A stretch of 64,000 bases of DNA from Tolypothrix sp. FACHB-123 (lineage in GTDB: Bacteria; Cyanobacteriota; Cyanobacteriia; Cyanobacteriales; Nostocaceae). The notes under the pieces are model-generated. The model did no database searches, had not been told where the DNA came from, and saw only the letters and a program-made list of their open reading frames with translations. Of the stretch, positions 8,585 through 16,550 are shown piece after piece. A program made the position numbers and the translations under genes. The stretch lies in NCBI RefSeq assembly GCF_014697075.1, contig NZ_JACJRE010000013.1, positions 1 to 64,000 of the forward strand, read 5' to 3'. The number at the start of each line of letters is the position of its first letter. Within the stretch, counting starts at the first letter, position 1.

Positions 8585-10720
8585 GTGTCTAAACGTTCCT
8601 CTAAGCAGCGATTCCTGCGGAAAGATTCGCTCACGCAATCTGGCGCGAAAAAATCGAAACTTAAAAAACGCACTCACAAGCGTCTGCGGAAAACTTTATT
8701 TCAGAACGCCCATGATGCGATCGCTCTGATTGACGATCGCTTATGTTTTGTAGATATAAATGCTGCTGCTTGCGATCTACTAGGCTTACCGCGTCAGCAA
8801 CTCAAAGGGCAAGCTGTATCTAGTTTTATCACTGCGGAATTTGCTACTCAACCCAACTGTGTTAGTTTTCCGCCAACACAATCATTGATGGGGGAACTGT
8901 TAGTTTCATCTTCTAGCCATCGGCGAGAGGTGGAATATACCTTAACCCCAAATGTACTTCCCCACTGTCATCTGCTGCTATTGCGAGACATTAGTCAGCG
9001 TCGGGAATCAATGCAGGCGGAATTACGACAGCAACAGCAACGAGTGGAACTGTTTTCGGAAGTGACGCTGAAAATTCGCCAGTCGTTACAGCTCAAGGAA
9101 ATTCTGCACACCACTGTTACAGAGGTGCAACGGATTCTCCAAGCCGATCGCGTGCTAATTTATCATGTATTGCCCAATGGAACGGGAAAAACTATCAGCG
9201 AATCAGTTTTACCAGATTACCCGACATTGATGGATCTGGAATTTCCCCAAGAAGTATTTCCCCAGGAATATCAACAATTGTATGCTCAGGGACGGGTAAG
9301 AGCGATCGCCAATGTCCACGATCCGGTGGCTGGATTGGCAGAATGTTTGGTGGAATTTGTCGATCAATTTCAGATTAAAGCGAAATTAATCGTCCCAATC
9401 GTCCAAAATCTCAATGCTAACTCCGAAAATCAGCTGTGGGGGTTGTTAATCGCCCACCAATGCGACAACTATCGCCAGTGGGTGGATTTTGAGTTGGAAT
9501 TGATGCAACAATTAGCAGATCAAATAAGTATTGCTTTATCTCAAGCCCAACTCTTAGAACGCTTAGAAGAGGTAGTAGCCGCCCGCACCGCCGAGTTGCA
9601 GGAAGAAATTAATGTGCGGATGCAAGCGGAGGCGGCGTTGCGACAGAGTGAAGAGCAACTGCGCTTAATTACCAATGCGCTGCCGGTACTGATTGCTTAT
9701 GTGGACGATCGCCAACAATATCGCTTTAACAATCAAGCATATCAGGATTGGTTAGGACAATCCCCCAAAGAAATTTATGGTTCCCACCTACAACAGGTTT
9801 GGGGCGAAGATTGCTACCAAAGAATGCAAGTTTATGTAAAAACAGCTTTATCTGGGCAAGCCGTCAACTATGAAAATGATATTGTTTTAAAAGATGGGAG
9901 TTGGCGAGCGGTTGATGTGACTTACATCCCGCATTTAGATGGCGAGAAAATGGTGAAGGGATTTTTCGCTCTTAGCAGCGATATTAGCGATCGCAAAGCC
10001 ATTGAACGGATGAAAGATGAATTTATTTCTATCATCAGCCATGAATTGCGGACTCCTTTAACTTCCTTGCACAGTGCCCTGAAAATCTTAGCGACAGGGC
10101 GATTGGGCAATCTTTCACCCGAAGGACAACAAATGCTAGGAATTGCCGATGACAGTACTGAACGGTTAGTGCGGTTAGTCAACAATGTCCTCGATTTGCA
10201 GCGCATTGAGTCTGGCAAAGTCATCATGGAGTGCCAAGCCTGTAATGCTGCTAATTTGATGATCCAAGCAGCAGAGGCTATGCAAGCAATGGCACAGCAG
10301 CAAGAAATAACTTTAGTTAAACAACCCCAGGACATCTCAGTCTGGGCTGATGCCGATTACATTTTACAAGCTTTAACAAATTTACTTAGTAATGCTATCA
10401 AATTTTCATCGCCTGGGGGGACTGTTTGGCTCACCGTAGAACAAGAGCAAGCTTCCCCAAACCTCCCCCCAGAAGTGGTATTTCGGGTGCGCGACGAAGG
10501 GCAAGGCATTCCCGCCGATCAACTTGAACGAATCTTTGAACGGTTTCAACAAGTAGATTCGTCAGATTCCCGCAAAAAAGGTGGTACTGGTTTAGGGCTG
10601 ACAATCTGTCGCAAAATTATTGAGCAACACAACGGCAGAATTTGGGCTGAGAGTACTCCAGGTTGTGGAAGCACATTTGCATTCACATTACCTACCCTTG
10701 ACAGCGCCAATATCTCATGA
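8585..10720 (+). CDS. Cyanobacteriochrome-type sensor histidine kinase, RcaE-like
   Basis: A 711-residue kinase with a GTG start: basic N-terminus, PAS (about 40-135), GAF (about 155-325), short coiled coil, second PAS (about 352-470), HisKA (His486 in SHELRTPLT) and HATPase (N-box NLLSNAIKF, DEGQGIP, GGTGLGL). The GAF has the candidate bilin-binding Cys254 in LAECLVEF, followed by Leu rather than the usual His, and ends LWGLLIAHQCDNYRQW as in cyanobacteriochromes. Green/red sensors of chromatic acclimation (RcaE, CcaS) share this type of GAF. Position beside cpeC and two L boxes, and a partner regulator 10 bases downstream, support an RcaE-like role. The exact start is uncertain because the Shine-Dalgarno is weak. 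A non-chromophorylated GAF kinase is the alternative. Confidence 0.78.
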   Translation: MSKRSSKQRFLRKDSLTQSGAKKSKLKKRTHKRLRKTLFQNAHDAIALIDDRLCFVDINAAACDLLGLPRQQLKGQAVSSFITAEFATQPNCVSFPPTQSLMGELLVSSSSHRREVEYTLTPNVLPHCHLLLLRDISQRRESMQAELRQQQQRVELFSEVTLKIRQSLQLKEILHTTVTEVQRILQADRVLIYHVLPNGTGKTISESVLPDYPTLMDLEFPQEVFPQEYQQLYAQGRVRAIANVHDPVAGLAECLVEFVDQFQIKAKLIVPIVQNLNANSENQLWGLLIAHQCDNYRQWVDFELELMQQLADQISIALSQAQLLERLEEVVAARTAELQEEINVRMQAEAALRQSEEQLRLITNALPVLIAYVDDRQQYRFNNQAYQDWLGQSPKEIYGSHLQQVWGEDCYQRMQVYVKTALSGQAVNYENDIVLKDGSWRAVDVTYIPHLDGEKMVKGFFALSSDISDRKAIERMKDEFISIISHELRTPLTSLHSALKILATGRLGNLSPEGQQMLGIADDSTERLVRLVNNVLDLQRIESGKVIMECQACNAANLMIQAAEAMQAMAQQQEITLVKQPQDISVWADADYILQALTNLLSNAIKFSSPGGTVWLTVEQEQASPNLPPEVVFRVRDEGQGIPADQLERIFERFQQVDSSDSRKKGGTGLGLTICRKIIEQHNGRIWAESTPGCGSTFAFTLPTLDSANIS

Positions 10721-10730
10721 GGGGGGAGCT

Positions 10731-11105
10731 ATGGATAATAAGCGGATTTTAATCATTGATGACGAAGAAACTATTCAAACCGTTGTGCAATTCGGCATCA
10801 GAATGGCGGCGGGTTGGGAAGTTTTTACGGCTAGTTCTGGTTTTGAAGGCATCCAAACTGCCCAAACCGAAAAACCCGATGTGATTTTGTTGGATGTCAT
10901 GATGCCAGATATGGATGGTATTGCTACCTTTAAAGAACTTCAGTCTCATTCAGAAACTGAACAAATTCCGGTAATTTTGTTAACAGCCAAAGCACAAACG
11001 GCAGAAAAGCGTCAGTTTAACGATATCGGTGTTAGCGGTGTCATTACCAAACCCTTTAACTCTTTGGATCTACCGGAGCAAATTAGTAGAATTCTCCATT
11101 GGTAG
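10731..11105 (+). CDS. Single-domain response regulator, RcaF-like
   Basis: A 124-residue CheY-like receiver without output domain. The acidic pair follows ILIIDDEE, the phosphoacceptor is Asp55 in VILLDVMMPD, the switch Thr lies in VILLTAKA and the conserved Lys in VITKPF. The ATG at 10731 is preceded by GGGGGGAG and starts 10 bases after the kinase stop, so the two are co-transcribed. The short receiver matches the small RcaF-type intermediate of the Rca phosphorelay, which passes phosphate from RcaE towards RcaC; RcaC is not in this window. A generic phosphorelay intermediate is the alternative. Confidence 0.85.
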   Translation: MDNKRILIIDDEETIQTVVQFGIRMAAGWEVFTASSGFEGIQTAQTEKPDVILLDVMMPDMDGIATFKELQSHSETEQIPVILLTAKAQTAEKRQFNDIGVSGVITKPFNSLDLPEQISRILHW

Positions 11106-11123
11106 CTTCATAGCGTTACCCTG

Positions 11124-11150
11124 GCTAGGGGCTAGGGGCTAGGGGCTAGG
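11124..11150. repeat. CTAGGGG heptamer tandem repeat
   Basis: About four copies of a CTAGGGG heptamer between the response regulator and pcyA; one of several heptanucleotide repeat families in this window. Confidence 0.75.
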
Positions 11151-11231
11151 TAAGAGAGATTTTCATGTTTGGTTGTGGGATTTTTTTATGAGGGGCTGAC
11201 TTGCCCAATTTTCTTGAAGCCCATATTTCCC

Positions 11232-11249
11232 CTGCACAAATTTTGCACA
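11232..11249 (+). promoter_or_regulatory. L box upstream of pcyA (putative RcaC-binding site)
   Basis: CTGCACA, four bases, TTGCACA: one mismatch to the RcaC-binding L box, in the same orientation as pcyA and about 50 bases before its probable start codon. pcyA of F. diplosiphon is known to be red-light activated through such a site. Confidence 0.72.
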
Positions 11250-11296
11250 AATTATGCGCCAAGGTAAGTATTAATTCTATTTTCCCAAAGAAGCAT

Positions 11297-12037
11297 ATGT
11301 TGAAGTCTATGTCAGCGTCCATCAGAAGCCGTCAGCATCAGTTAATCCACAGATTAGCGGATTCTATTGAAGAAATTTGGCAAAACTACTTAGATTTGTC
11401 TCCTTACTCTGTTCCCGAAGGTTTAGGCTACGTTGAGGGACATTTGGAAGGCGAACGACTGGTAATTGAAAATCATTGCTACCAAACTCCGCAATTTCGC
11501 AAACTGCATTTAGAATTGGCTCAGGTTGGCAATGGCTTAGATATTTTGCACTGTGTTATGTTCCCTAATCCCGAATATGCCATACCCATCTTTGGTACAG
11601 ATTTGGTTGGTGGGCGGGGAGGAATTAGTGCGGCGATCGCGGATTTGTCTCCTATTAGTAGCGATCGCACTCTCCCTTTAAGCTATTATCAAAAATTATC
11701 TGTATTATCCGCGCTGGAATTTTCCCAACCACGCACTTTACCAGAGTGGGGCGATATCTTTTCGGAATTTTGTCTCTTTATTCGTCCGGGAGACTCTCAA
11801 GAAGAAGATCAGTTTCTCAACCGGGTTCGGGAATTTTTAACCATTCATTGTCAAATTGCTAGTCAACAAACACCTCTAACATCAAATCTGGATATTTCCA
11901 AAGTACTTGCAGGGCAACGAAACTACTGTACCAAGCAGCAACAGAATGATAAAACCCGGCGCGTTCTCGAAAAATCCTTTGGTACAGAATGGGCAGATCG
12001 CTACATGACAACTATGCTCTTTGACTATGTAGCCTAA
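11297..12037 (+). CDS. pcyA: PcyA, phycocyanobilin:ferredoxin oxidoreductase
   Basis: PcyA reduces biliverdin IX-alpha by four electrons from ferredoxin to phycocyanobilin, the pigment of phycocyanin and allophycocyanin and of cyanobacteriochromes. The active-site residues are present: Glu (NPEYA type and earlier EGERL region), His in ILHCVMFP, and Asp in GTDLVGGRGG. The C-terminus RVLEKSFGTEWADRYMTTMLFDYV is typical. The ATG at 11297 (MLKSMSASIRSRQHQL, 246 residues) or 11309 is preferred; a longer reading from 11201 would run through the L box and has no counterpart in the family. It faces no neighbour gene closely and has its own light-responsive site. Confidence 0.9.
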   Translation: MLKSMSASIRSRQHQLIHRLADSIEEIWQNYLDLSPYSVPEGLGYVEGHLEGERLVIENHCYQTPQFRKLHLELAQVGNGLDILHCVMFPNPEYAIPIFGTDLVGGRGGISAAIADLSPISSDRTLPLSYYQKLSVLSALEFSQPRTLPEWGDIFSEFCLFIRPGDSQEEDQFLNRVREFLTIHCQIASQQTPLTSNLDISKVLAGQRNYCTKQQQNDKTRRVLEKSFGTEWADRYMTTMLFDYVA

Positions 12038-12090
12038 AAATGTCACCTATACATTTTTGATAATAAAAATTTACTTTGTTGATTTGCTAG

Positions 12091-12120
12091 ATCCCCGAGT
12101 TCCTCCAAGAATTCGGGGAT
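12091..12120 (+). terminator. Hairpin terminator after pcyA
   Basis: ATCCCCGAGTTC and GAATTCGGGGAT pair over 12 bases with one G-U pair and a 6-base loop, about 54 bases after the pcyA stop, followed by an A/T-rich stretch. Confidence 0.6.
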
Positions 12121-12134
12121 ATTTAATGGGTTAA

Positions 12135-12212
12135 TTGTCAGTTGTCAGTTGTCAGTTGTCAGTTGTCAGCGATGCACTGAGCTTGTCGAAGTGTTGTCAG
12201 TTGTCAGTTGTC
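12135..12212. repeat. GTTGTCA heptamer repeats with an inserted 24-base dispersed repeat
   Basis: Five to six copies of GTTGTCA are interrupted by GCGATGCACTGAGCTTGTCG (followed by AAGTG), and the heptamers then resume. The same 25-base piece occurs again at about 34438-34462. No coding potential is evident. Confidence 0.75.
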
Positions 12213-12309
12213 AACACTATTTTCAAGCTAGTTCCTCATGGGAAAAACCCACAACCAAACACGAAAATCTATCTTTCCCATGCCCAATGCCTAATGCCCA
12301 ATGCCCAAT

Positions 12310-12891
12310 TTATTGAAAAAGCTTTAATTGTTCAATCAAACAATCGAAATAGGGCGCAACGACGGCTTGCTGCTTTGGTTCCACTCGCTTTAAACTGGCA
12401 GTTTTAATTCCTTCTAGCCCAATAACCATTGCATCTAAAGGTACTTGCAATTCTTGATACAACAGTTGCATATAGTGCAATCCTTCAGCACTCGTATAGT
12501 CAGCATGTTGTCCGGCAATACCATAAGTAATACAGCGAAGGAAGTGCCAAAAATCACGCCAACAAGCATCAGCCCTAACTGAAGGGTATAGGCCTCCTCC
12601 AGGTTGGGTAATGTTGGGAAATTGAGCTAATACCTGGCTTCTGGCTTCATCTACGATTTCCTGGACGCGATCGCGTAACTCCTGAGTGACAGGAATGAGA
12701 TCTGTATTTTTAGGTACAAGCTGCTCAATCTGCTGTAAATCTTTATCGGTGAGATACCGTCCCTCATCATCAGCCGCCTGGAATAGTTGAATAGCCTCTG
12801 CTGGATGGGTATTTTGCCAGGTAGCAAAACTGACAATCCTGGCTTTTTTAATCAGTTCTCGAACCTTTTCACTCAATTGTGGCTGAGTCAT
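12310..12891 (-). CDS. Divergent phycobiliprotein-superfamily protein
   Basis: A 193-residue protein of the phycobilisome globin-like superfamily, but clearly not a normal alpha or beta subunit. The hallmark region around helix E, YPSVRADACWRDFWHFLRCITYGIAG, corresponds to the CxRDxxYYLRxVTYxLxAG block and keeps the Cys that carries bilin in true subunits. The ending, EGIKTASLKRVEPKQQAVVAPYFDCLIEQL, is also family-like. The N-terminal 70 residues differ (SEKVRELIKKARIVSFATWQNTHPAEAIQLFQAADDEGRYLTDKDLQQI is partly unlike the X-Y helices). ATG 12891 is chosen over a TTG six bases upstream. It may be an assembly or degradation adaptor; whether it binds bilin is unknown. Confidence 0.72.
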   Translation of the reverse strand: MTQPQLSEKVRELIKKARIVSFATWQNTHPAEAIQLFQAADDEGRYLTDKDLQQIEQLVPKNTDLIPVTQELRDRVQEIVDEARSQVLAQFPNITQPGGGLYPSVRADACWRDFWHFLRCITYGIAGQHADYTSAEGLHYMQLLYQELQVPLDAMVIGLEGIKTASLKRVEPKQQAVVAPYFDCLIEQLKLFQ

Positions 12892-13115
12892 GGTCAAAAA
12901 TATGAATTGACTGTTGGGAAGGTCAAACTTTTGCTCTGTTTCAAATTTCCAGCAAAACTGTTAGTAACCTATTGAATAACAATGTAGCGGTAATTTGTTA
13001 GCAAACTCAACAGGCAAACTATGAACAATTTAGAAGACTAGACAGTTAATAACCTGGATTTCTATAGAAACTATCACGGTCAGTAGCTTTACTATCGCTG
13101 GGAAGGAGAAGTTTG

Positions 13116-13238
13116 GTGGCATATGAATTTACACCCGACCAGAGTGACGAACCAAATATGACTAGTACACTGTACTTTAAGCAGCACTTTAACGCTTACC
13201 TCAAGGGAGAACGGTTTCCCATTCCTGAAAAACTGTAA
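13116..13238 (+). CDS. Small unrecognised ORF, 40 residues
   Basis: A GTG at 13116 follows an AAGGAG Shine-Dalgarno by seven bases and opens a 40-residue reading frame (starting VAYEFTPDQSDEP, with LYFKQHFNAYLKGERFPIPEKL at the end) that stops 23 bases before the HEAT-repeat gene. The good ribosome-binding site, the clean protein-like composition and the tight spacing suggest a real gene co-transcribed with it. I do not recognise a family; it could also be the remnant of a longer gene. Confidence 0.45.
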   Translation: MAYEFTPDQSDEPNMTSTLYFKQHFNAYLKGERFPIPEKL

Positions 13239-13261
13239 CTTAGTTTCAGAGTGTAAATTCT

Positions 13262-13921
13262 ATGAATCTCAGTCAAATCGAAACCGATCTGCAAAACTCA
13301 GATTTTCAATACCGCCTGAAGGCAATCTCTGCCCTACAAGATTATCCGGCTGATGTCGCTGTTCCTTTACTTAACCGCCATATCCAAGATCCAGAATTTC
13401 TGGTACGTACCTTTGTGGCTAGGGAGTTGGGTAAGCAAAAAACCTCAGAATCCTTTGCTGCCCTGTTGCAAATTATCAAGTTTGATAATACTCCTAATGT
13501 GCGCGCAGAAGCGGCTAATTCCCTGTCTTTATTTGGCAAAATTTCTGTCTCTCATCTGGTACAGACATTTTTGCGAGACGATCACTGGTTGGTACGTCGC
13601 AGTATTTTGGCAGCCTTGGTAGAAATGGATTGTCCTGAGGACGTTTTAGAGGTTTGTATTCTGGGGTTAGAAGGTGACGATGCGGCAGTTCAAGAAGCAT
13701 CTGTAGATGCGCTGGGATATTTGGCTAATTCCCGACAATCTGAAGCAGCTTTAACCCAACTCCTGAAGCTGAAAAATTCTGAATCTGAATATATCCGGGT
13801 ACGAGTTGCTTATGCCCTCAAGCACTTTAATACTTCTGAAGCCAAAGCAGCCCTAGCAGAACTCAGACAAGATACCGATCATCGAGTAGTGGGGGCCGCA
13901 ATGGAAAATTTAATCTCTTGA
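13262..13921 (+). CDS. HEAT-repeat protein of the bilin lyase/NblB (E/F) clan
   Basis: A 219-residue all-helical protein with about six HEAT-like repeats: FQYRLKAISALQDYPADVAVPLLNRHI, EFLVRTFVARELGKQ, NVRAEAANSLSLFGK, HWLVRRSILAALVEMDCPEDVLEVC, AVQEASVDALGYLANS, YIRVRVAYALKHF. Proteins of this size and type include the E/F-type bilin lyases and isomerases, chaperone-like CpeZ and NblB. Its place among phycoerythrin genes makes a role in bilin attachment, removal or phycobilisome assembly likely, but the substrate cannot be read from the sequence. NblB-like function is an alternative. Confidence 0.75.
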   Translation: MNLSQIETDLQNSDFQYRLKAISALQDYPADVAVPLLNRHIQDPEFLVRTFVARELGKQKTSESFAALLQIIKFDNTPNVRAEAANSLSLFGKISVSHLVQTFLRDDHWLVRRSILAALVEMDCPEDVLEVCILGLEGDDAAVQEASVDALGYLANSRQSEAALTQLLKLKNSESEYIRVRVAYALKHFNTSEAKAALAELRQDTDHRVVGAAMENLIS

Positions 13922-14018
13922 GAGAGGATGAGGGGGCACAACAAATGCCCCATGCCCAATGACAATTAGACAATAAAATTCTCGTAGATCAAGGTTTTGA
14001 AGCAAGTCCAGGCTAATT

Positions 14019-14891
14019 TTAATATTTGAATACACTCTCCAGACTGGCGCGTGTGGTGCGACGGGTTAAAGCATGAGGTGTATCTAGTTCTTGTGCTGGT
14101 TGACTGAGGAGGCGCGATCGCATATCGTCACTGAGTCCTTGAACATGGGTAAAATCTGCCCCAGCAATGCTTTCTAGTTGCTCGAACTCCACGCCAGTCA
14201 AGTCAGCTGCGCGTAAATCAGCGCCGGCTAAATTGGCTCCATTTAACCGCGCATTACGTAAACATACTCCTGGTAACCAGGCTTTGCGCAAATCAGCCTG
14301 ACTTAACCGCGCGCCTTGAAGATTCGCACGAGTTAGATCCGCTCCCCCTAAATATGCTCCCAACATACTTGCACCCTGCAAATCAGCATGACGCAAGTTG
14401 GCTGTATTCAACTGGGCACCATTCAAATAGGCATTAGGCCCAATCGCTCCCGAAGATTTGTAATTAAAGCCTTCAGGAAAAAGGGTTTGGCTATCATATT
14501 TTGCACCTAGCAGCTTGGTGTCGGTCAAATTAGCTCCTCGTAAATCCGCACCACTCAGATCTACTCTGTACATACAAGCTGCCTCTAAATTGGCATCTCT
14601 TAAAATCGCATAACTGAGATCTGCTGCTCGTAAATCAGCGCCACTGAGATCAGCTGCACTCAAATCCGCTTTGCTCAGATTGGCACGAATCAAAATAGCT
14701 TGATGTAAATTAGCTCTTTGCAGTTCTAAACCACTAAGGTTGAATTGATATAAATCTTCTTGCGTCAGAGCAATTCCCGCCTTGAGGACAGTCAAAACCT
14801 CTAGAGGTGTCTTTTGAGTCTCTCTGCCGATCATGAATTGAAATTGTGAGATTATTGTAGGGGTATTGTACCGCGATATATCTACAATCAT
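14019..14891 (-). CDS. Pentapeptide-repeat protein
   Basis: A protein of about 290 residues dominated by A(D/N)Lxx pentapeptide repeats (roughly residues 55-250), for example runs of LSGADLRAADLSYA and LQGARLSQADLRKA. These fold as a right-handed quadrilateral beta-helix. A short break in the middle (TLFPEGFNYKSSGAIGPNAY) is the common spacer seen in cyanobacterial members. The start is uncertain: ATG 14891 (MIVDISRYN) or ATG 14834 (MIGRETQKTPLEVLTVLKAG) are both plausible; a TTG at 14966 is less so. No signal peptide is clear. Function is unknown; these proteins are abundant in cyanobacteria. Confidence 0.85.
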   Translation of the reverse strand: MIVDISRYNTPTIISQFQFMIGRETQKTPLEVLTVLKAGIALTQEDLYQFNLSGLELQRANLHQAILIRANLSKADLSAADLSGADLRAADLSYAILRDANLEAACMYRVDLSGADLRGANLTDTKLLGAKYDSQTLFPEGFNYKSSGAIGPNAYLNGAQLNTANLRHADLQGASMLGAYLGGADLTRANLQGARLSQADLRKAWLPGVCLRNARLNGANLAGADLRAADLTGVEFEQLESIAGADFTHVQGLSDDMRSRLLSQPAQELDTPHALTRRTTRASLESVFKY

Positions 14892-15074
14892 CAGAGTTGG
14901 GTATTGATTAAACAAATGATGAAGTAAAAATTTTTCGCTATGTGTCAGCGTCAGTAGCCTGGACAAGATAAATTTTTCGCTTAATTAATGCCCATCTTTT
15001 GATATTTAGGATAATTCCTATTTAATCCTTCACCCTTCATACTTCTTTGTCCCTGTTTTATTAGAGGATCAGCT

Positions 15075-15662
15075 ATGCCTTTTGTACAACCAATGACCAT
15101 GATGGAGTTTTTCCATAAGAGTGAAGGAGTCTGGTTTACCCAGCGCACGGTGCATCACTTTGATACTGTGGCGGATCAGTCGGGAGAATCAAAGCTTTAT
15201 GTGGGAGTAATTACAGTCCACGATCCACGAGTAAAAACTATCTGTGAATCCCAAGGTATCGATCCAGCTAGGGCTAAGGGAGGCGCTAGCTTTATGTGGC
15301 AAGAACATGACGACGATCGCGAACCCGATCCGGAGCGTGCGGCTGTCTTAATTGATGTACCAGATGATGAGACTGGGCGATCGGGAAAATTGCTGCGGAA
15401 TCAAGGCTATGTGGAAAAAATTCCCGTAGTTAGCCGTTACTGGTTCGGACAAGACGGTATTTTAACTATCGATACCGAATATGAAACCAACCAGGGACAG
15501 GAACGCTGCTGGTTTATGACCGATGATTTTCGAGTACGTGTAAGTACGGTGCGAATGCTAAATGGCGTATATTTAATGACTTATTGCTCTGAGCGACGCT
15601 ATTTAACTGAGGCGAATTTAGCACAAATGGTAGAACACAATTTATCTAGAGCATCATCATAA
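15075..15662 (+). CDS. Second CpcS/CpeS-family bilin lyase
   Basis: A 195-residue S-type lyase paralogous to cpeS at 3484-4014. It shares MMEFFHKSEGVWFTQRTVHHF at the start, GGASFMWQEHDD and AAVLIDVPDD in the centre, KLLRNQGYVEKIPVVSRYWF and ERCWFMTDDFRVRVSTVRM near the end. A GAGG Shine-Dalgarno precedes the ATG. Members load Cys82-type sites on phycobiliproteins; CpcS-like members act on phycocyanin and allophycocyanin, CpeS/CpeU-like ones on phycoerythrin. It stands upstream of pebA-pebB on the same strand. Its target is not assigned; alpha-Cys139 of phycoerythrin is one open site. Confidence 0.82.
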   Translation: MPFVQPMTMMEFFHKSEGVWFTQRTVHHFDTVADQSGESKLYVGVITVHDPRVKTICESQGIDPARAKGGASFMWQEHDDDREPDPERAAVLIDVPDDETGRSGKLLRNQGYVEKIPVVSRYWFGQDGILTIDTEYETNQGQERCWFMTDDFRVRVSTVRMLNGVYLMTYCSERRYLTEANLAQMVEHNLSRASS

Positions 15663-15836
15663 TTGTCAATAGATAATTGGGAGCAAATGTACAGCAGGTT
15701 AAAATTGTAAAAGCACTTTATTCCTCTCATATTCAGGAAGGTCATGATATGCGAATCGGTAATTTACCCAAAGATTTTAGAAGTTTTAGAACTTAATTAT
15801 GTAAAAAAATAATCCTGAGTTGAGGATGCGATCGCA

Positions 15837-16403
15837 ATGGTACAAGCTGCAAATAAAATAGTTACCTTAGAAGAGTTTCTTAAACTACCAGAAACTCAGC
15901 CGAGCTTAGAGTATATCGACGGACAAATCATTGAAAAACCCATGCCTCAAGGAAAACATAGCACGATTCAAGGAGAATTATGTCCGAGAATCAATTCTGT
16001 TGTCAAAGTCCAAAAAATGGGTTGGGCGTTTCCAGAATTACGTTGCACATTTGGTGGACTTTCTATAGTTCCTGATGTTGCTGTATTCTCTTGGGCAAGG
16101 CTTTCTATAGACGAAAATGGTGATATTGCCAATACATTCACTATCGCACCCGACTGGATAATAGAAATTCTTTCCCCTGAGCAAAGCCATACAAAAGTTA
16201 CAAAAAAAATTTTACATGCTCTCAATCACGGTACACAAATGGGATGGTTAATTGACCCTGATGAACGATTCATAGCCGCTTATCCTGCTGGACGACAACC
16301 TTTACCTTTTGAAAATAGTGATGCTGTTTTGCCAGTACCAGATTTCTGCGTTGGGTTAGAGTTGACCGTAGGTGAGATTTTTGGGTGGTTAAAGGTGAGT
16401 TAA
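15837..16403 (+). CDS. Uma2-family (DUF820) restriction-like protein
   Basis: A 188-residue protein of the very common cyanobacterial Uma2 family, which has a PD-(D/E)XK nuclease fold. Typical segments are VTLEEFLKLPETQPSLEYIDGQIIEKP, the acidic VPDVAVF, and APDWIIEILSPEQSHTKVTKKILHALNHGTQMGWLIDP with the catalytic-type E and K residues. It starts 3 bases after a GCGATCGC octamer. The cellular role of these proteins is unknown; many copies per genome suggest mobility. It has no evident tie to pigment metabolism although it lies between two pigment genes. Confidence 0.85.
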   Translation: MVQAANKIVTLEEFLKLPETQPSLEYIDGQIIEKPMPQGKHSTIQGELCPRINSVVKVQKMGWAFPELRCTFGGLSIVPDVAVFSWARLSIDENGDIANTFTIAPDWIIEILSPEQSHTKVTKKILHALNHGTQMGWLIDPDERFIAAYPAGRQPLPFENSDAVLPVPDFCVGLELTVGEIFGWLKVS

Positions 16404-16550
16404 TAATTGAAATGGCGATCGCATCCTCTAAGTATTGCACTGTCATTTCTGGCTAACGTTAAGGATCGTTACTTTGTTTAATATATTCGAGACGGCGAAT
16501 CTGCGAATCCCGTATTCTCTGGGATTAAGGCAAATTAGTCTCTAACTTTT

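Noticed and set aside
12135-12407. Plus-strand frame through GTTGTCA heptamers
   Set aside because: The first third is pure tandem repeat and the rest lies opposite the phycobiliprotein-like gene.
16436-16442. TTGCACT upstream of pebA as an L box
   Set aside because: The sequence four bases downstream (TTTCTGG) does not match the second half-site.
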